Source of the DNA: Nonomuraea endophytica
Lineage (GTDB): Bacteria; Actinomycetota; Actinomycetes; Streptosporangiales; Streptosporangiaceae
DNA: 64,000 bases
Assembly: GCF_014203235.1 (NCBI RefSeq)
Contig: NZ_JACHIN010000009.1
Span: forward strand, 372,855-436,854
Direction of reading: 5' to 3'
The position numbers and the translations under genes were made by a program. The notes beneath the pieces were generated by a model. That model was not told the DNA's origin and ran no database searches. It saw only the letters and a list, made by a program, of their open reading frames with translations. Shown piece after piece: positions 41,663 to 49,209 of this stretch (its first letter is position 1; each line of letters begins with the position of its first letter).

Positions 41663-41872
41663 CCCTGCTGGCTGCAAGGCGGCGGAGGTTGCCTCGCTGG
41701 GTGCGAGGCCAAGAGGACCTCGCTGGATGCCGAGGTCGAGTGGAGGTGTTTCGCTGGGTGCGGGGCCAGGGGGGACACCTCGCTGGACGCCGAGGTTGAG
41801 ACGGAATCCGAGGTCAGGAGGGGATACCTCGCTGGGTGCGAGGGTGGTGCGTGTTCCCGCTGGGTGCGGGGA
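41663..41872. repeat. Array of seven hairpin repeats with invariant loop and variable stems
   Basis: Seven units spaced 26-49 bases, each a short inverted repeat around a loop TGG(G/A/C)(T/C): 41663 CCCTGC-TGGCT-GCAAGG; 41692 CCTCGC-TGGGT-GCGAGG; 41718 CCTCG-CTGGATGC-CGAGG; 41749 TTTCGC-TGGGT-GCGGGG; 41778 CCTCG-CTGGACGC-CGAGG; 41827 CCTCGC-TGGGT-GCGAGG; 41854 TTCCCGC-TGGGT-GCGGGGA. Both sides of the stem change together. The array occupies the gene-free gap 41312-41972, upstream of the ABC1 start and downstream of the ThiF-like stop (both minus strand). The rest of that gap shows nothing clear. Confidence 0.75.
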
Positions 41873-41972
41873 TGCTTGCTTGTGACTGTATGGCGCGTGC
41901 CCAGAGGTCTGGTCGTGGACCCCCGGGTGACTGGCCATGTGGCGTGGGATGACTGGCGTGATTTGGCTGGGT

Positions 41973-43616
41973 TTAGTCGCGGGTGGCCGCTCTGACCATT
42001 CTTAGCGAATCAGGATTGTTGCGTATACACCTACATTGCGGGTGGATGGCCCAGGTCCGCCGCTTCCTCTGCCAATCAGGCAATATGTCGATTGTGCCGT
42101 TGGTCACAATCGAAGGGTGGCCGTCAAGGTAGGCGAGGGCGTGCCTGGTGGCTTCCGCGGCCACCAAGGCGGCCAGGGTGGTGTCGCAGGCGATCTCGCC
42201 CGCGGGGTAGCCGCCCAGGTGGGCGGTCACCATGGGCCAGGCGGGATCACGGTCGCGGCGGGTGAGGTCCAGGCAATGCAGGCATGCGGACTGACTCGGG
42301 TGCACCAGCGGGCCTACCGTTCCGATGCCCTCGAAGGCGGAGACCAGCATGTGCGGGATGTTCAGCGCGGTCAGCTCGGTCACCAGGATCCCGTCCAGCG
42401 GGCCTACCGGAGCGAGGATGACCAGATGCGGAAGGTCAGAGCGGTCGTTGAGATACGGCCCGCCCGCGACGAACCGGGCATAGGGCGACGGCTCCGGCCT
42501 GGGCGATGGGGTGGGCTCTGCTGGTGTGGCCGACTTCTGTGATGGCGAGGTGGGCTGGGAAGGCGAGGCCGGTCGCTGTTTGCCACCGCCGGGGCGTTCG
42601 TCCTCGATCGATTGGCTGATGACATCTGTCCGCTGACGGGCCGCTTGGGTCGGTCGGCGCGGAGTTTGGCTCGGCTTTCGAGCGTCGTTTGTGGAATCCC
42701 GACTGTCGGTGGTGGGACCCCGAGTGCCCTGTGTGGCGTCGCGGGCCTCTCGGGTGGAGCGCCGGATGTCGTGCGCGGAGGTCCGAGTGGCCTGGGAGGA
42801 GTTACGGGGCTCGCGGGTGGAGGTTCGAGTGGCTTGGGCGGGATCCCGAAGGTTGGGCCTGGAGTTCCGAGTGTCTTGGGTGGAGCTCTGAGGATCTTGG
42901 GTGGGGGCTTGGGGGGCCTTTGTTGGGGGGTGGGTGTCTTGGGGGGCCGGGTGGGTGGGTTGTTGTGATCGGCGGCGTTGTTTTGTGGGGGGATTTTGGG
43001 CGGGTGGTTGGTGGGTGGATGTGTGGGGGCAGGTGATCAGGCGGGTGGCGGTGGTGACGGAGGCTTCTTCTCGGGGGAGGCCGAGTTCGGACCAGGTGAG
43101 GCCGCCGGGGACCAGGTCTTCTGGGCGGGTGGGAGAAGGGTCGATTACGCGGATTGTGCCCACACCGGCCGCGGCCAGGAGGTTGACGATTGAGGCACCC
43201 AGGCGGCCGGCGCCGTAGACGCGGACGCGGGCGTTGCGGCGGCGGGCGAGGGTGGGCAGGCCCCCTGCGGGGTTGTCTCTGGCCAGGTCCAGGGCGTCCA
43301 GGTCGGGGCGGAGGCGGTCTCGTTCTGGCAGGGGGATGTCTTGCAGGATCGTGAGAGGGACTGAGGCGTCGTCCAGGACGCCTTGGGCGGTTAGTTCTGC
43401 CAGGAGGGTTCTGGCTGCCTGCTCTTCCATGCCTGCTTTTACGGCGTGCTTCACGGCTTGGGTCATGTCCTGGGTGCCGTCCAGGGACTCGATCCAGGCT
43501 CGGAGTGGTGGGGTGAGGTCGGTGAGCACGACGGCCTGCATCGGGTGTACGCCGAACTGGAGGGTGCGCTCGTCTCTGAGGATGCGGCGCAGGGAGGGTT
43601 TCACGCGGGGCCTCAT
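41973..43616 (-). CDS. ThiF/E1-like (TOMM cyclodehydratase partner-type) protein with a long low-complexity insert
   Basis: A 547-residue protein. Residues 1-125 form a small winged-helix-like leader-binding type domain (MRPRVKPSLRRILRDERTLQ). Residues 131-160 are the Rossmann turn of a ThiF/E1-like fold (VRVYGAGRLGASIVNLL). The fold resumes after residue 382 (LVILAPVGPLDGILVTELTA) and ends with CLHCLDLTRRD and HPQCRC, four cysteines that would bind zinc. Between these, residues about 197-382 are a Thr/Ser/Arg/Pro-rich low-complexity insert. It is probably the counterpart of Rv3196. RiPP-type ThiF proteins bind precursor leaders; no precursor or YcaO gene is near, so the role is open. ATG 43616 is chosen for the family-like start; the frame opens 38 codons earlier. 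Confidence 0.75.
   Translation of the reverse strand: MRPRVKPSLRRILRDERTLQFGVHPMQAVVLTDLTPPLRAWIESLDGTQDMTQAVKHAVKAGMEEQAARTLLAELTAQGVLDDASVPLTILQDIPLPERDRLRPDLDALDLARDNPAGGLPTLARRRNARVRVYGAGRLGASIVNLLAAAGVGTIRVIDPSPTRPEDLVPGGLTWSELGLPREEASVTTATRLITCPHTSTHQPPAQNPPTKQRRRSQQPTHPAPQDTHPPTKAPQAPTQDPQSSTQDTRNSRPNLRDPAQATRTSTREPRNSSQATRTSAHDIRRSTREARDATQGTRGPTTDSRDSTNDARKPSQTPRRPTQAARQRTDVISQSIEDERPGGGKQRPASPSQPTSPSQKSATPAEPTPSPRPEPSPYARFVAGGPYLNDRSDLPHLVILAPVGPLDGILVTELTALNIPHMLVSAFEGIGTVGPLVHPSQSACLHCLDLTRRDRDPAWPMVTAHLGGYPAGEIACDTTLAALVAAEATRHALAYLDGHPSIVTNGTIDILPDWQRKRRTWAIHPQCRCIRNNPDSLRMVRAATRD
42471..43028 (-). repeat. Low-complexity degenerate repeats inside the ThiF-like gene
   Basis: The 558 bases coding residues about 197-382 contain many degenerate units encoding short runs such as STQDTRNS, STREPRNSS, STREARDA and TTDSRDST. 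On the + strand the DNA is strongly G/T-rich (GGGGTGGGTG-type runs at 42900-42965). The reading frame is kept open throughout. Confidence 0.75.
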
Positions 43617-44323
43617 GACGGTCAGGGTTCCATCATCGGGGGCGTTTGTGGGGGTGGTTGTCTTGGGCTGTGGATAACTTCTTTCGCTGGTCAGAGGGCT
43701 GTGGATGAAGGTCCCGCCATACCTGGGCAAACCGGCGCGGTGTCGGGTCGGGGGTTGGGAGCGGGGTCGTGGGGGTGCCGAACCGCTGCCGGGCGGGACA
43801 CGGGCAACGCCATGGCGGAGCGGACAGGCCTGCGGGTCGAGTTCCGGGCCGGTAGTACGCGAGGTGTGGGAAGGCGAGGGGGCCGGATGAGCGGTGCGCG
43901 GTGGTGGATGGTTGCCGGGACGTCAGCGGTGCCGAACCGGCAGCGGAGGAGTCGTGGCAGAGGAGGAGAAGAGGCGGCCTGGGAAAGGACTGGAGCCGGG
44001 GTGGGAGGGCGGTGGGGCAGGAGTGGGAGGGGGGCAGCAAGGCACGCGGGAACTGCGGGCAGTTGGGGAGGGCGGCAAGAGGGTGGTAAGGGGGACGGGC
44101 AGGGGGCGGAAAGGCGGCAGATGGTGGTAGCGGGCATGTGGCAGAGGTGAGAGGGGACAGGCGGGGGCAGGTGGGCAGGGGGCGGCGAGGGGGGGCGGCC
44201 GCGGGAAGGGGTAGGTGGCGGGGGTGCGGCGGCGGGGGAAGCGGCGGGCAGAGGTGGGGTGGGTAGGTGGCCGGGGGTGCGGCGGCAGGTTGGGGTGGAG
44301 GGCTGCTGGAAGTGGAAGGGGCT
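43617..44323. other. Gene-free G-rich interval
   Basis: About 700 bases between the ThiF-like start and the 38-bp repeats. The + strand is strongly purine-rich after 43860 (runs such as GGAGGAGAAGAGG, GGGAAAGG). Long frames exist on both strands but give only Pro/His/Leu or Gly/Arg/Trp compositional peptides without start signals. I see no gene and no clear terminator. Confidence 0.6.
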
Positions 44324-44439
44324 GGGGCAGCGGTGAGGTGGTGGTAGGAGCAGGTGGGTTGGGGGCAGCGGTGAGGTGGTGGTAGGAGCAGGTGGGTTGG
44401 GGGCAGCGGTGAGGTGGTGGTAGGAGCAGGTGGGTTGGG
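44324..44439 (+). repeat. Three 38-bp G-rich tandem repeats before the enoyl-CoA hydratase-like gene
   Basis: Nearly identical units start at 44324, 44362 and 44400, each beginning GGGGCAGCGGTGAGGTGGTG and ending AGGAGCAGGTGGGTTG. Each contains several G-runs in a pattern able to form two- or three-tier G-quadruplexes. The last unit ends 34 bases before the ATG of the next gene, so the array covers its presumed promoter or 5' leader. Confidence 0.9.
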
Positions 44440-44472
44440 GTGGAGGTTGGGGCCGGGGTTACGATCTTGGGC

Positions 44473-45255
44473 ATGAGTGAGCTCTTGGTCGATCGTTCGG
44501 ATGACGGCGTCGTCTGGGTGACCTTCAATCTCCCCGACCGCCGCAACGCCATGACCGACGCCATGACCCAGCGCTGGTCCCAGGAGATGACAGCTCTCGC
44601 CACCGACAAGACCGCCCGCTGCCTGGTGATCACCGGCGCGGGCACCGCCTTCTCCGCAGGCGGGGACCTGTCCTGGCTGGGGGAGAGGGCCACCGAATCG
44701 GTCCCGGACCTCAGGGACCGCATGCTCACCTTCTACCGCACCTGGCTCTCCATCACCCGCCTGGAAATCCCCACGATCGCCGCCGTGAACGGCGCCGCCG
44801 TAGGGGCGGGGCTCTGCCTGGCTCTGGCCTGTGACCTCGTCTATGCCGCCGATGACGCCAAGCTGCTGGCCCCGTTCACCTCTCTGGGCCTGCATCCGGG
44901 CATGGCGGCCACGTACCTGCTGCCGAAGACGGGTGGTCTGAGGCTGGCCCGCGAGATGCTCCTGACCGGACGTGTCCTGACAGGAGCGGAAGCAGCATCA
45001 GAAGGTCTGATAAATCGGGCATTCGCGGGAAATGACCTTAGGCGGGCCGTTGAAGAGATCGCCCTCAAGGTCGCCTCAACCGCCCCCATCGCCGCGAAAC
45101 TCACCAAATCCGCGCTAAATGCGGATCATCAGGATCTCGAAGCAGCCCTCCGCTGGGAGGCGCTCGCGCAGCCCGTGACCATGGCTTCCGCCGACATGGT
45201 AGAGGGTCTGCGGGCCCATCGGGAAAGGCGGGTGCCCAAATTCACCGGCTCTTAA
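44473..45255 (+). CDS. Enoyl-CoA hydratase/isomerase (crotonase) family protein without the catalytic Glu pair
   Basis: A 260-residue crotonase-fold protein: LPDRRNAMTDAM, first oxyanion segment GTAFSAGGDLSWLG, second segment AAVNGAAVGAGLCLALACDL, then FTSLGLHPGMAATYLLPK. In true hydratases two Glu residues add water. Aligned by eye, the first (GGGCE) is Cys here (GAGLC) and the second (QPEI) is Phe (APFT). It is therefore more likely an isomerase, thioesterase or other crotonase reaction than a hydratase. ATG start. It lies just behind the 38-bp repeats and is followed by a metallopeptidase gene. Confidence 0.88.
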   Translation: MSELLVDRSDDGVVWVTFNLPDRRNAMTDAMTQRWSQEMTALATDKTARCLVITGAGTAFSAGGDLSWLGERATESVPDLRDRMLTFYRTWLSITRLEIPTIAAVNGAAVGAGLCLALACDLVYAADDAKLLAPFTSLGLHPGMAATYLLPKTGGLRLAREMLLTGRVLTGAEAASEGLINRAFAGNDLRRAVEEIALKVASTAPIAAKLTKSALNADHQDLEAALRWEALAQPVTMASADMVEGLRAHRERRVPKFTGS

Positions 45256-45322
45256 TCATCTGACCAGCTAAAACGGGGCTCACCCCCTGTGGAATTCGGC
45301 CGGTGTCGGCTAACGTGCATAT

Positions 45323-45838
45323 GTGCCCCCCGAGACAGTCGAGGTCCGTCGAAGTTCTCGTCGCCGGCGTACGGTCTCCGCATACCGAGACGGCGACAAG
45401 ACGATCGTGCTCTTGCCCGCATGGCTGAGCGGCGAAGACGCTGATGAATGGGTGAGCCGGATGCTCGATCGGCTGGCGGCCAAGGAGCGGCGGCGCAGAC
45501 CCACCGACGAAGGACTCCAGGCCAGAGCCAACGAGCTGTCGGCGAAGTACCTCGACGGAAGAGCCCGGCCCGAGACCGTCCGCTGGGTGGACAACCAGCA
45601 GCACCGATGGGGCTCGTGCACCCCGGACAACGCCACGATCAGGATCTCGACCCGCCTCAAGGGCCTGCCGGAATGGGTCATCGACTACGTCATCATCCAT
45701 GAGCTCGTGCACCTGCTGGTGCCGAGCCACGGCCCTCAGTTCTGGGCTCTGGTCGAACAGTATCCCAAGGCCGAGCGGGCGCGCGGCTTCCTCGAAGGAT
45801 TCTCCGCCGCCGCGCACAACGCCCCGGAGGAATGTTGA
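45323..45838 (+). CDS. YgjP/M48-like zinc metallopeptidase (DUF45 type)
   Basis: A 171-residue protein with the WLM/YgjP signature: VDNQQHRWGSCTPDNATIRI and IIHELVHLLVPSHGPQFW, giving HExxH plus the third His ligand. The N-terminus is basic (RRSSRRRRTVSAYRD) and a YPKAERARG helix ends the domain. Cytoplasmic, no signal peptide. GTG start at 45323. The stop overlaps the next ATG by 7 bases. Substrate unknown for the whole family. Confidence 0.85.
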   Translation: MPPETVEVRRSSRRRRTVSAYRDGDKTIVLLPAWLSGEDADEWVSRMLDRLAAKERRRRPTDEGLQARANELSAKYLDGRARPETVRWVDNQQHRWGSCTPDNATIRISTRLKGLPEWVIDYVIIHELVHLLVPSHGPQFWALVEQYPKAERARGFLEGFSAAAHNAPEEC

Positions 45839-46419
45839 TCCGCACCGTCGCGGTTCTCGCGCGCCGGAACATGGCGGAGGCGGCGCCGGACGGAGTGGAC
45901 CCGGAGGAGTTCCTGACGGCGGTGGCCGAGGACACCTACGAGATGGTGGCCGGCCTCGAGCTCGTCACCCCGGTGCTGGTCACGAGCGTGCCCGGCCTGG
46001 AGGAGATCGTCTGGCCCGGCACCGAAGTGATCACGATAAATGATGACGAACCCCTGAAAAACATCATCAACCGCCTCCCGGGCGACCAGGCCGCCGTCAT
46101 CAACGCCGACGCCCCCGACCTGCCCCCACTCCTCATCGGCAAGCTGTTCCGCGAACTCGGCCGCGCCCGGCTCTCCCTGTGCCCCTCCGAGTACGGCGGC
46201 GCCGTCGCCCTGGCCTGCCATCTCCCCCTCCCCGACTGGGCCGACCCCGACCTGGACGCCCACGACCCGGTGGCCGACCTGCGCGCCCAGGCCCCGGGCC
46301 GCCGCATGGTCGCCGCGTCACCCGGCTGGCACCGCCTACGTACCCCGGACGACGTCCTCCGCCTGGACCCCGGTCTCGAAGGCTGGGACAACACCCGCGC
46401 CCTACTCGGGAAGTTCTAG
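45832..46419 (+). CDS. GT-A-fold-like protein (DUF2064/CofC-like), function unknown
   Basis: A 195-residue soluble protein. IRTVAVLARRNMAEAA at the start and AAVINADAPDLPPLLIGKLF in the middle resemble the sugar-nucleotide-binding strand and the D-x-P-x-L stretch of DUF2064/MobA-like nucleotidyltransferases. However, the N-terminal G-rich nucleotide loop is not evident. The ATG overlaps the metallopeptidase stop and follows GGAGGA closely, so the two proteins are made together. The 3' end overlaps the convergent exonuclease-family gene by 18 bases. Family assignment is tentative. Confidence 0.65.
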   Translation: MLIRTVAVLARRNMAEAAPDGVDPEEFLTAVAEDTYEMVAGLELVTPVLVTSVPGLEEIVWPGTEVITINDDEPLKNIINRLPGDQAAVINADAPDLPPLLIGKLFRELGRARLSLCPSEYGGAVALACHLPLPDWADPDLDAHDPVADLRAQAPGRRMVAASPGWHRLRTPDDVLRLDPGLEGWDNTRALLGKF

Positions 46420-47331
46420 CCGGGCCACCACCGCCCGATGGTCGGTCCCCGGCAGGGTGTGCACGCTGACCTCCCGCACCCCCACACGGGCGTCCACCAG
46501 CACGTGGTCGATCGTGATCATCTGCGGCAGCCGCGCGTTCGCCGGCCAGGTGGGCACCAGCCCGGCTCCGGCCCGGTCGGCCGCGTCCGCGTATCCGCGG
46601 GCCAGCACCTCGCGCAGCGCCGCGTGGTCGAGCGTGGCGTTGAAGTCCCCGGCCAGGATCCGCGGGATCTCCGCCGAGGCGCTGGGCAGCGACGCGAGAG
46701 CCGTACGCCATCGCGAAAGGTTCTCCGCCGAAGGCTGCGGCGGATGGACCGCGACGACCTCGACCCGCCCACCGCCGGGAAGGGTGACCACCGGACCATT
46801 CAGCGGGTGCCGCGAGAACACGCCGAGGCCGCCCGCGCCCCACTCCGCCCGAAGCTCCCGGTAGGGCATCAACGCGCCCAGACCGGCGCCGTCCAGCCTG
46901 GTCACCGCGTCGGGGGTCAGTTCCTGGGCGCTCAGGACGTCGGGCCGCACCCGCCGTACCAGATCGACCAGGGCCGCGGGATCGGCGCGGCCGTACAGCA
47001 GGTTCACCGACAGCACCGTGAACGGCCGCCCGGCCACGACGCTCCCGTCACCGAACGCCCGGGGCAGCACGCACAACGCCAGCGTGACCGCGGTGACGAC
47101 GGCGACGCACGCCGCGACGGGCCGCCGCCCGAGCACCGCGACCAGGACGGGCAGCAGCGACCCCAGGGCGATGTACGGCGTGGCCGACATGAGCTGCGTC
47201 AACGGCCCGCCACGTTCAAGCCCGGCCACCCGCGCCAAAGCCCAGAACGCGAAAGGGATGACCAGAACCCAGACCAGGGATGCGCGAACGCGCGCACGGC
47301 GGGCAGGGGTGACGATCGTCCCTCCGACCAC
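46402..47331 (-). CDS. Membrane-anchored endonuclease/exonuclease/phosphatase family protein
   Basis: A 309-residue protein. Three hydrophobic segments occupy residues 15-105 (SLVWVLVIPFAFWALARV, YIALGSLLPVLVAVLG, CVAVVTAVTLALCVLP), followed by an EEP domain. Marks are VLSVNLLYGRADP (metal-binding Asn), VLSAQELTPD (Glu), VVAVHPPQP (His), ILAGDFNATLDHA (Asp/Asn) and LPGTDHRAVVARL (Asp-His). The catalytic part should face outward and act on a phosphodiester, nucleic acid or lipid. It is last in a minus-strand run with the Nudix and DUF2342 genes. Confidence 0.85.
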   Translation of the reverse strand: MVGGTIVTPARRARVRASLVWVLVIPFAFWALARVAGLERGGPLTQLMSATPYIALGSLLPVLVAVLGRRPVAACVAVVTAVTLALCVLPRAFGDGSVVAGRPFTVLSVNLLYGRADPAALVDLVRRVRPDVLSAQELTPDAVTRLDGAGLGALMPYRELRAEWGAGGLGVFSRHPLNGPVVTLPGGGRVEVVAVHPPQPSAENLSRWRTALASLPSASAEIPRILAGDFNATLDHAALREVLARGYADAADRAGAGLVPTWPANARLPQMITIDHVLVDARVGVREVSVHTLPGTDHRAVVARLELPE

Positions 47332-47343
47332 CGCGGAACCCCC

Positions 47344-47886
47344 TCAGGCCAGAAGTGCCGCCCTGCCGCGCCTGGCCAGCCGCCTGGTCGCCTCGTCGGA
47401 CAGCTCGGGGATCTCCTCCACCGGGAACCAGCGCAGGTCCAGGGACTCCTCGCTGATCACCGCCTCCGCGCCTTCGGGCGCCACGGCGGCATACTCCACG
47501 TCAAGGTGCCACGATCGCGGCGGATGACACCACACCTCGTGCCGGTCCAGCGCCAGCGGCCCGGCCAGCAGCCGGAGCCCGGAGATCCCGGACTCCTCCC
47601 CGGCCTCCCGCAGCGCCACCTCCGCCAGCGTCCGGTCGGCGCGCTCGCAGTGACCGCCCATCGGCAGCCACATCCCGGCCTTGGGGTGCAGCGTCAGCAG
47701 AACGCGCGCACCGTCGTGGGACAACACCGCGGTGGTCGCGGTCAGGTGCCCGGGAACGCACTCCCGGTACATGGCGTCGGCGTGCGTCGCCAGGTGCTCC
47801 AGGAACTCCTTGCGCAGCACCTCCTCCTCAGGGGTCGGCGCCGACCAGCCGGTCAGCACGGCGACCGCGTTGGAGCGCAGCGTCAC
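47344..47886 (-). CDS. Nudix hydrolase
   Basis: A 180-residue protein with a Nudix box GHCERADRTLAEVALREAGE + ESGI. This is the form with one extra residue and Asp instead of the first Glu that is common in actinomycete paralogues. GMWLPMGGHCE is typical for mutT-like pyrophosphatases. Start ATG overlaps the stop of the DUF2342 gene by 4 bases (translational coupling). Substrate not predictable. Confidence 0.88.
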   Translation of the reverse strand: MTLRSNAVAVLTGWSAPTPEEEVLRKEFLEHLATHADAMYRECVPGHLTATTAVLSHDGARVLLTLHPKAGMWLPMGGHCERADRTLAEVALREAGEESGISGLRLLAGPLALDRHEVWCHPPRSWHLDVEYAAVAPEGAEAVISEESLDLRWFPVEEIPELSDEATRRLARRGRAALLA

Positions 47887-49127
47887 TCCTGCTCTCCGGG
47901 TTCGTCCAGCTTGGAGATGTCCCAGTCGGAATCACCCTTCACGAACGCGTCCGGGTGGTCGAGGTCCTCGGCCGTCGGCATCAGATCGGGGTGACCCCAC
48001 ACCGAGTCGCGGCCGTCGAGCCCGCGGTCGGCCTCCAGCGCCTGCCACAGCGCCGCCGCCTCCCGCAGCCTGCGCGGACGCAGCTCCAGGCCCACCAGCG
48101 TGCCGAACGTCAGCTCGGCCGGGCCGCCGGTGGCGCGGCGCCTGCGTACGGTCTCGGCGAGGGCGTTGGCGGAGGGCAGCTTGCCCTCGGCCGCGGCGTC
48201 CACGACGGTCGCCACCCAGCCCTCGACCAGCGCCAGCATCGTCTCCAGACGGGCCAGCGCGGCCTTCTGCCGCTCGGTCTCCTCGGGCTTGAGCAGCGCG
48301 CCGCCGCTCAACGCCTCCTGGAGCGCCTCGGGGTTGCTGATGTCGAGGCCGCGGATCTGCTCTTCGAGCGCCGAGGTGTCGACCGTGATCCCCTTGGCAT
48401 ATTCCTCGACGGCGCCGAGCAGGTGCGAACGCAGCCACGGCACGTGCTGGAACAGCCGGTGATGGGCCGCCTCGCGCAGCGCCAGGTAGAGCCGGATCTC
48501 GTCGGCGGGCAGTTCGAGGCCGTCGCTGAAGGAAGCGATGCCGCCGGGCAGCAGCGCGGCCGTGTCCGACAGCGGCAGGCCGATGTCGGTCGTGCCGATC
48601 ACCTCGCGCGCCAGCGAACCGAGCGCCTGCCCGATCTGCTGGCCGACCATCATGCCGCCCATCTGCTTGAGCATGCCCATCAGCGGCCCGGCCATCTGCT
48701 GGGCCTCGGCGGGCAGGCCGGCGCCGCCGAGCGCGCCGCCCATGGTCTCGACCATGCGTTCGGCGATCGGCTCACACAGCTTGCGCCACACCGGGACGGT
48801 GTTCTCGATCCACTCGGACCGGCTCCACGCCTGCGGGTTCGACACCCCGCTCGGCAGCGCCGTGGCCTCATTCAGCCACAGGTCGGCCAGACTGAGCGCG
48901 TCGACGATCTGGCGGCGTTCTCCGTCCATGACGGAGGGATCGCCCTCGGCGACCACCGCGTGTCGGGCGATGTTCTTGGCCATGTCCCAGTTGACAGGGC
49001 CGGAACCCTGGGGCGCCGACAGCATGTCGGCGAACTGGCGCATCGCCTGAGCCATCTGCTCAGGGTTGCCGAACATGGCGAACGGGTTTTCGTTGGGGTC
49101 GTTTTCACGACCTGGCAGGTCAGTCAC
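47883..49127 (-). CDS. DUF2342/zincin-like hydrolase (Rv3195-type)
   Basis: A 414-residue protein of the actinobacterial DUF2342 family, often labelled zinc-dependent metalloprotease. Seen: an Asn/Gly-rich start (NDPNENPFAMFGNPEQMAQA), GPVNWDMAKNIARH, and a Gly/Met-rich helix (GPLMGMLKQMGGMMVGQQIG). Next come LREAAHHRLFQHVPWLRSHL, holding the putative E-x-x-H-H ligands, and KPEETERQKAALARLETMLA. No signal peptide. GTG start. Coupled to the Nudix gene downstream and divergent from an SDR gene. Catalytic activity is not established for the family. Confidence 0.87.
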   Translation of the reverse strand: MTDLPGRENDPNENPFAMFGNPEQMAQAMRQFADMLSAPQGSGPVNWDMAKNIARHAVVAEGDPSVMDGERRQIVDALSLADLWLNEATALPSGVSNPQAWSRSEWIENTVPVWRKLCEPIAERMVETMGGALGGAGLPAEAQQMAGPLMGMLKQMGGMMVGQQIGQALGSLAREVIGTTDIGLPLSDTAALLPGGIASFSDGLELPADEIRLYLALREAAHHRLFQHVPWLRSHLLGAVEEYAKGITVDTSALEEQIRGLDISNPEALQEALSGGALLKPEETERQKAALARLETMLALVEGWVATVVDAAAEGKLPSANALAETVRRRRATGGPAELTFGTLVGLELRPRRLREAAALWQALEADRGLDGRDSVWGHPDLMPTAEDLDHPDAFVKGDSDWDISKLDEPGEQE

Positions 49128-49209
49128 CGCTCTACCTCGTGCAGGATGGAGGAGTCCACATCCGCCACGTTAGTCGTCCTACGGCGGATCAGTGCAAAGT
49201 GAGGACCGT

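Noticed and set aside
41663..41872. Hairpin array considered as a CRISPR or integron attC array
   Set aside because: Repeats are only about 17 bases with short irregular gaps, and there are no cas, integrase or cassette genes.
41312..41938. A 209-codon in-frame extension upstream of the ABC1 kinase start, with Pro/Ser-rich repeats
   Set aside because: It is compositional, consists of the hairpin array and flanking sequence, has no ribosome site, and family members start where GTG 41311 lies.
41973..43616. RiPP (azole/TOMM) biosynthetic cluster around the ThiF-like gene
   Set aside because: No YcaO, dehydrogenase, precursor peptide or transporter gene is nearby; the neighbours are conserved housekeeping genes.
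43633..44895. A 420-codon minus-strand frame with repeated Pro-Thr-His-Leu-Leu units
   Set aside because: It is the translation of the 38-bp repeats and G-rich DNA, runs antisense through the start of the crotonase gene, and has no credible start.
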